A stretch of DNA of 64,000 bases. It comes from Stachybotrys elegans. Lineage: Eukaryota > Ascomycota > Sordariomycetes > Hypocreales > Stachybotryaceae. A model generated the notes under the pieces. It did not search any database. It was not told the DNA's origin and saw only the letters and a program-made list of their open reading frames with translations. The translations under genes and the position numbers were made by a program. Shown here piece by piece: positions 59,278 to 64,000 of the stretch (the first letter of the stretch is position 1; each line of letters starts with the position of its first letter). Where the stretch lies: positions 1,116,001 through 1,180,000 of the forward strand of contig JAGPNK010000008.1 of NCBI GenBank assembly GCA_020746835.1, in the 5' to 3' direction.

Positions 59278-61212
59278 GATGGCGATGATCCATGTCCCGG
59301 GCTTGGGCTCTGGCTTGGGGGGGCATTGTCACAGAGGGGGGTGATAACTCCAACAGGAAATGGTTCAACAATGGATGGCCTGCGTGTGAGGACAAGCCGC
59401 CCGACATTTTAATCTACTAAATTTCGTCTTGATGAGGATAAAAACTTTGCAAGATTTTCAGTTGCCTGCGGTGTATTTAGAGTTGCTGGTCACCAAAACT
59501 AAGTTTGCTATCACGATAGAACCACATGATGAACAGATGACGGCATCATGTACAATATTCCATGTATAGGGTAGGCCAAGTCCAGTGGTGGAGGAAGTGG
59601 AGGACGGTTAGTGGCAGCACCATGTTGGAGAATCGTGTCAGGTCACCCCCTCGAGGGCTTCTGGAACACCGTCGAAGAAGCTGTGAAGAAATCGTGGCCG
59701 GGCATTAGAGTTTGCCCCTTTGCCCGCCTCACGAATAACCATGGGCAGCTCACGATGGTGAAAACGCAGACGCAACGGTTTCCTCGGGAGAAATCGTTTC
59801 ACCTAGAGTAGATGCCAGCCCAAGTCAAAACATTCATGCACGCAGCTCAAACACTTTGGCGATGCAACACACAATGGTATGTGTGGTGCTGGTGGATGGG
59901 CCGTTGTCCCGGTGGCGGTTTCGAAAAGCAAAGACAGAAAGAAAAAAAAGAGGTAAGAAAAAGCATCGCCCGAGCGCGGAAATGGCCCACGATCCCGACA
60001 GCTCCGTGGGCCGCTTGGACCGTTTCCCGCTATAGCAGCCAGCCGCCATTTTCGCTATGCCGTGTCGTTTCCTGGATGCATGAGCTGTCAGGCTCTTATC
60101 GATGTTTGATCAAGCCGGCCAAAAATAAACCATGGCACCACACTCGCTCGCACCCAACACACTACGCATCTGCCGAAGCCCGCCAGCGTCATTCCACCTA
60201 CTTACACCTGAACCACGGTGCTGCAGCCACGATATAACCCCCCAAAGCAGTTTCACTCATGGCCCGTTCCAGCCTGGCGCATCGCGGATCAGCCCCGATC
60301 CGGCCAGCGCGGGACTAAGCCACCTCCAGATCGAGCGCCCAGGACGGGTATCTTGAACGTCAAAGTGTGACGTGTGGGGAAGGGGAAGCTCAAGCTGAAG
60401 AGTGCGCTTGCAAAAATAATAAAAATTAAAACAAAAAGAAGAAGAAGAAGGAAAAAGAGTGTGACGGTGCGCTCGGACATCGACTTGGCGCGGGAAAGCG
60501 GCAGGCCACGGCCATCGCCCACCGTCAGCCTGCCCACTGTGAAACGCTGCCTGTCGCGGACAACGGTGCCGCCTATGCGTTTGGAAACCAGCACACGCGC
60601 ACATACACGCTCGCGCACCCTCTCTTCGCCAATGACTGGGCCATGTCGCCCGTTTCGAATCGTTTGGTACTATATCCAAACGCCTCCGTTCGCTTCAACC
60701 CATGCCCGGTCAAAGAGTCCCCCCCCCTCCCCCTACCCTCGTGATGGCTTCACTTTTCCCCTGTCCACCGCAGTCGGCCGACCGCTCCCCCCCTCCACTC
60801 CTCTCACTTGCCGATGCCCATCGTGGCTGTGTAGGAGTCATTGACAAATTCTCAGCTCGGCAGTTTCGATCGCCGAAACATTGCGTTTCGTCGCCTACGG
60901 TTGGAACTGAACGTCGTGTGTGTTTGCCGGCGATGCAGCGGGCTCTCTGACCGTGAACATGGAAACGAAAACCACTATAAAGCACCTGGCTTTCCGCCTC
61001 CAAATCGAGTTTTTCTTTTCCTCATCCTCATCAGCATCTTCAGCTTCATCATCTTCTTCATCTACTACCTTCTTCACTTCTCATCACCGCTAGTCGGCCT
61101 TGTTCACTTCACCAACCAACACTTTTAACACTTTTCGGTTCCGGCAACCCAGCTTCTTCTTCTTCCTTCTTCCACTCAACAAACAAAAACCACCCTTTCA
61201 CCAACAATCAAA
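59278..61212. promoter_or_regulatory. Upstream region of the Egh16-like gene
   Basis: No recognisable gene. The right part has a TATA box (TATAAAG, 60976-60982) and a pyrimidine-rich leader (about 61015-61200) before the Egh16-like ATG, as in strongly expressed fungal genes. Confidence 0.5.
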
Positions 61213-61908
61213 ATGTTCTCCCTTAAGACCGTCCTTGCCTGCACCGCTCTGGTTGCCTCCCAGCTCGTCTCGGGCCACTCCATCATCACCAACGCTGTTG
61301 GCGACGCTGGCGGCTCCGGCTCTGCTCTCGGTGTTGACAGCTCCACCCCCCGTGACGGCACACGACGCAACCCCTTCCAGCAGGATGCTACCCGCTTCCG
61401 CGGCGCCTCTGCCGACAGTGTCGGTGAGACCCTCCAGGGCGGTGACAACAACATCGAGGAGGGCACCACTGCCATCATGGAGGAGAGCGGCGACAGCCTT
61501 CCCCAGGTTACCCCTGGCGGTGAAGTCACCATGACTCTCCACCAGGTCAACAGCGACGGCGCTGGTCCTTACACTTGCATGATCAACTCAGACGGCACTG
61601 GTACTTCTTGGGAGAACATCCAGGTGACCACCAACGTCGCCGGCAACGAGCGCGGCCGCAACCGCGATGGCGAGACCCAGGACTTCCCTCTTGTTGCTGC
61701 CATCCCTGCCAACCAGGAGTGCACTGGCAGCGTCGCTGGCGAGGACAACGTCTGCCTCGTCCGCTGCCAGAACCCCGCCCGCGCCGGCCCCTTTGGCGGT
61801 GTCGTCCCCGTTCAGCTCGTCACCGGTGCTGGTGCCGGCGCTGCCACCAACGCCACCGAGCCTGCTCGCCGCAGCACCAACGCCAAGGCCGTTTCCTTCA
61901 CTGCTTAA
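61213..61908 (+). CDS. Egh16/GAS1-like secreted protein
   Basis: Single exon, 231 aa. A signal peptide (about 1-21, [21 protein letters not shown]) is followed directly by His22 ([13 protein letters not shown]), as in the Egh16/GEgh16 family, known from appressoria of cereal pathogens and widespread in other fungi. Conserved-looking elements are the Gly/Ser-rich start, [20 protein letters not shown], the [15 protein letters not shown] block and [16 protein letters not shown]. The three later Cys residues fit disulfide-stabilised secretion. The C-terminus is polar with no GPI signal apparent. The gene is strongly biased to G/C-ending codons, and a TATA box plus CT-rich leader suggest high expression. 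An effector or appressorial role is family knowledge, not shown here. Confidence 0.9.
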   Translation: MFSLKTVLACTALVASQLVSGHSIITNAVGDAGGSGSALGVDSSTPRDGTRRNPFQQDATRFRGASADSVGETLQGGDNNIEEGTTAIMEESGDSLPQVTPGGEVTMTLHQVNSDGAGPYTCMINSDGTGTSWENIQVTTNVAGNERGRNRDGETQDFPLVAAIPANQECTGSVAGEDNVCLVRCQNPARAGPFGGVVPVQLVTGAGAGAATNATEPARRSTNAKAVSFTA

Positions 61909-62405
61909 GCGGTGCAGCAAGCTTTGGGGTTCAGCTGGGAACAACCCGATACGGAGATGTGAGGAGTATAATGCGCGCTGGCTGCTCAGGTTGAAAAGGG
62001 GCTTGGTTTGATATCTATGGGGGACTGGACATAGCCTGGTGCTAATAAGTGTTGGATGTATTGTATATACCATCGGGGTAGTATGAAGAAATGAGAACAA
62101 ATGCAAAAGAAACAAAACCCTTCCTTCTTTGTGACATGCAGAATAACTTCCATCTCTCCTACCAATTGTCATCTGTCATCTATTGATTTGATATCATCGT
62201 CTTCACCACTAGAGGGCCTTCTCGAAGTCGCTGATCTGTATCCCATTGGGGCACACGAACAGAAATCCCACATAACTTCCATTTATTTGTACCCGACAAG
62301 CTTCTAACTCGGCATCCTTTTTCAAAATTTAATCAATATGTCTTCGTCTTGAAAGTCTCAAACAATAGCCTCCAACCCAAACAATAGTATTTCGCAATCC
62401 ACTAC
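61909..62405. other. Convergent 3' region of the two secreted-protein genes
   Basis: Contains the 3' ends of the Egh16-like gene (plus) and the small Cys-rich gene (minus). No gene seen. Confidence 0.5.
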
Positions 62406-62667
62406 TTATTCATAGCAGACACAGGTAGCCGGGCAGAGGAGTTGAGGGTCGGCGTTCATGTCGCACGCCGTGACGTCGCAGCTTCCGCCCAGGCCCTCAC
62501 ACTGCGAGGCGCAAGGCTCGTACGTCTGACGATCAATATAGTAGAAACTATCCTTGGGGCATTGGCTGCTCCTGTTAGATTAGATACGGGAACAATTAGG
62601 GGGTTTGTGGCGCTTACGCAGCAGCCAGGCTGACCATTGCCAGCAGGGTGACGAGCGAGAACTGCAT
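62406..62667 (-). CDS. Small secreted Cys-rich protein, eight cysteines
   Basis: Two exons, 62667-62618 and 62571-62406, with a 46-bp intron (GTAAGC donor, CTAAC-type branch) join in phase to 71 aa. Residues 1-17 form a signal peptide (MQFSLVTLLAMVSLAAA). The mature part starts SSQCPKDSFYYIDRQTYEPC and has eight Cys residues in all (…CxxxC, GSC, TAC, LLC, ATC, VC…), a likely disulfide-knotted peptide. A TATA box (TATAAAG, minus, 62749-62755) lies 82 bp upstream. Its size and Cys content match a candidate effector or antimicrobial peptide. I do not recognise a named family. Confidence 0.82.
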
Positions 62668-63256
62668 TCTGAGGAGTTGGTTTTTGAGACAAGGAAACCT
62701 TCAAACTTCTTTCTTTGGGTTTTTATTGTGGAACAGGGTCAATTGTGTCTTTATACCTCGAAACCGATAGCCTCCACTTGCCGTCGTTGCCCCAGTAAAG
62801 GATCCAGCACTTAATATGAAACCTTCCTATCTCGCATAGCGCGACAGGTTGGTGGGCTCGCCATGGCCTGCCATTGCCCCTGGAAGAATTGAATGGCACG
62901 AGGCGGTCAAGGAACGAGAACCGTACAATGCGCCCCTGTATTTACCCCAGAACATAGGCGGTCAAATACAGCAAGTAAGCATTTCATTGGTGTGGAGGGT
63001 CAAATGGCATCATGGTTCAAAGATATCCGTCCAACGACCCATGTTATTGTCTGGATCGACTGCAGGGAAGCATAGTCGAGCCGTCCCTTGGAATCGATCA
63101 AGCAAGATCCACGGGCATAGACATACATATTATCATTGAGGATTATGGACTAGGGCTGAAGCATTCTCGGCTCACTACCTATTCCCGTCGCTTTGTGTCT
63201 TGTCCTAGCAAACGCTGTTGTAAACAAGGTATCGCTTCCTCCTGTAACGCTTCTCT
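62668..63256. other. Intergenic region
   Basis: Promoter of the small Cys-rich gene on the left (TATA 62749-62755). No other gene recognised. Confidence 0.45.
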
Positions 63257-63844
63257 CTACTCGGCTTTCTTGATGGCTTTTGATCCGGTCCCGCGGGACT
63301 CTTCCATAATTTTCAAGAGATCGAGATGCATGTTCTTGGCTGCAAGGTAGTCCATATGGAGACCTTTGGTGTGTGCCTTCATGATGCCTTCAAATGCCGC
63401 CTGGAAGCTTCCGCACCATAGGATCGACGGACGCCAGACGGCAATAATGTTTCGATGTCTCTTGGCATCGATGCCCTTGACAAAGCGCAGAATAAAGGTT
63501 TCCAGATCCTTCTTGTGACCCGCAGAGTGCGTCGGACGATAAGGGTCTTGGTAATCAACGTCGGTTAGGCCCAGGCGGTAGAAGAGGGCGCGGGCGCGGC
63601 GGTAGTAGTCGACCAGGTGCTCGCCTGGCTCTTGTTTGAGCTCGGTGAGGGCAACGAGGAGCTTGGTCTTGTGGGCGGATATCTGGGAGAGCACTGGGAT
63701 CTCGTCTGCGTCGTTGCAATCTTCCGAGTCTGGGCTTGGGATTGTGTTTCTGCCGGGCAGTGGCGATGGAGTGAAGGGCTCGGGAGAAATGGGGATCGGC
63801 TCGGCCAGGGAGTCGACCGCGGATTGGGGCGTCCAAGGAAACAT
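63257..63844 (-). CDS. Hypothetical protein, weakly gag-like
   Basis: Open frame of 195 aa from the ATG at 63844; an in-frame ATG at 63967 would add 41 mostly basic residues. The N-terminal third is Pro/Ser-rich. A helical region follows (KTKLLVALTELKQEPGEHLVDYYRRARALFYRLGL, about 105-135 counting from 63967), then GHKKDLETFILRFVKGIDAKRHR. The spacing of these helices recalls the gag domain of LTR retrotransposons (a helix with E-x-x-x-x-Y-x-x-R, then F-x-x-G), but there is no zinc knuckle. No reverse transcriptase or LTR is visible nearby. It may be a domesticated gag-derived gene or an unrelated protein; low certainty. Confidence 0.5.
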   Translation of the reverse strand: MFPWTPQSAVDSLAEPIPISPEPFTPSPLPGRNTIPSPDSEDCNDADEIPVLSQISAHKTKLLVALTELKQEPGEHLVDYYRRARALFYRLGLTDVDYQDPYRPTHSAGHKKDLETFILRFVKGIDAKRHRNIIAVWRPSILWCGSFQAAFEGIMKAHTKGLHMDYLAAKNMHLDLLKIMEESRGTGSKAIKKAE

Positions 63845-64000
63845 TTTCGAAGAATGGGTTGCTTTGTTTTGTACGTGCTGATGATGGGGAATTTTGTTAT
63901 TTTTGTGTAGTTTGTGCTTGCTGGGTGGAGGTTCGAGGACTTGCAGTGACGCAGCGCCTGGTGCCAACGACGTGACATGATCGCTCCTACCAGCCTGGTT
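63845..64000. other. Window end, upstream of the gag-like frame
   Basis: Contains a possible promoter of the 63844 gene and the edge of the window. Nothing else is seen. Confidence 0.4.

Noticed and set aside
60374..60844. 156-codon frame with a Lys/Arg-rich start
   Set aside because: Caused by an A-rich tract; no conserved features, and it lies in the upstream region of the Egh16-like gene.

Overview
This is a window of a filamentous ascomycete genome, most likely a Sordariomycete and possibly Hypocreales. The grounds are short 47-80 bp introns with GTRAGT donors and CTRAC-type branch sites, G/C-ending codons, AT-richer intergenic DNA, and typical fungal families: Zn2Cys6 regulators, Egh16-like secreted protein, CBM1-bearing acetylxylan esterase and a Pca1/CrpA-type metal ATPase. 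The species cannot be named from sequence alone. Gene models were built by joining open frames at visible splice sites and checking that phases agree.

Left part (1-18.3 kb): a Cys-rich heavy-metal P1B-ATPase (minus) flanked by two copies of a 49-bp repeat; an SLC35F-type carrier (plus); a BTB-domain protein (minus); and a Cid1-like nucleotidyltransferase (minus). About 5.6 kb without recognisable genes follows.

Middle (23.9-34.4 kb): a thioredoxin-fold antioxidant-like protein (plus) converges on a cluster of three genes: an ATP-grasp ligase (minus), an O-methyltransferase (minus) and, across a 2.2-kb divergent promoter region, a sugar-phosphate cyclase of the desmethyl-4-deoxygadusol synthase (DDGS) type (plus). 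These match the MysC, MysB and MysA steps of mycosporine (UV sunscreen) biosynthesis: sedoheptulose-7-phosphate to desmethyl-4-deoxygadusol, to 4-deoxygadusol, to a mono-substituted mycosporine. No MysD or MysE homologue is visible here, so an oxo-mycosporine is the predicted product. A conserved five-exon protein of unknown function follows, then about 5 kb without recognisable genes.

Right part (39-64 kb): a toxD-like oxidoreductase; a head-to-head pair of Golgi-type glycosyltransferases (GT32 and GT64); two Zn2Cys6 transcription factors with a tRNA-Val(AAC) between them; a secreted But2-like protein; an APH-fold kinase; an acetylxylan esterase with CBM1; a small membrane RING-H2 protein; an Egh16-like secreted protein converging on a small eight-cysteine secreted protein; and a gag-like open frame at the edge. 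Several models depend on tiny exons (18, 20 and 37 nt) or on exons missed by a simple open-frame scan.
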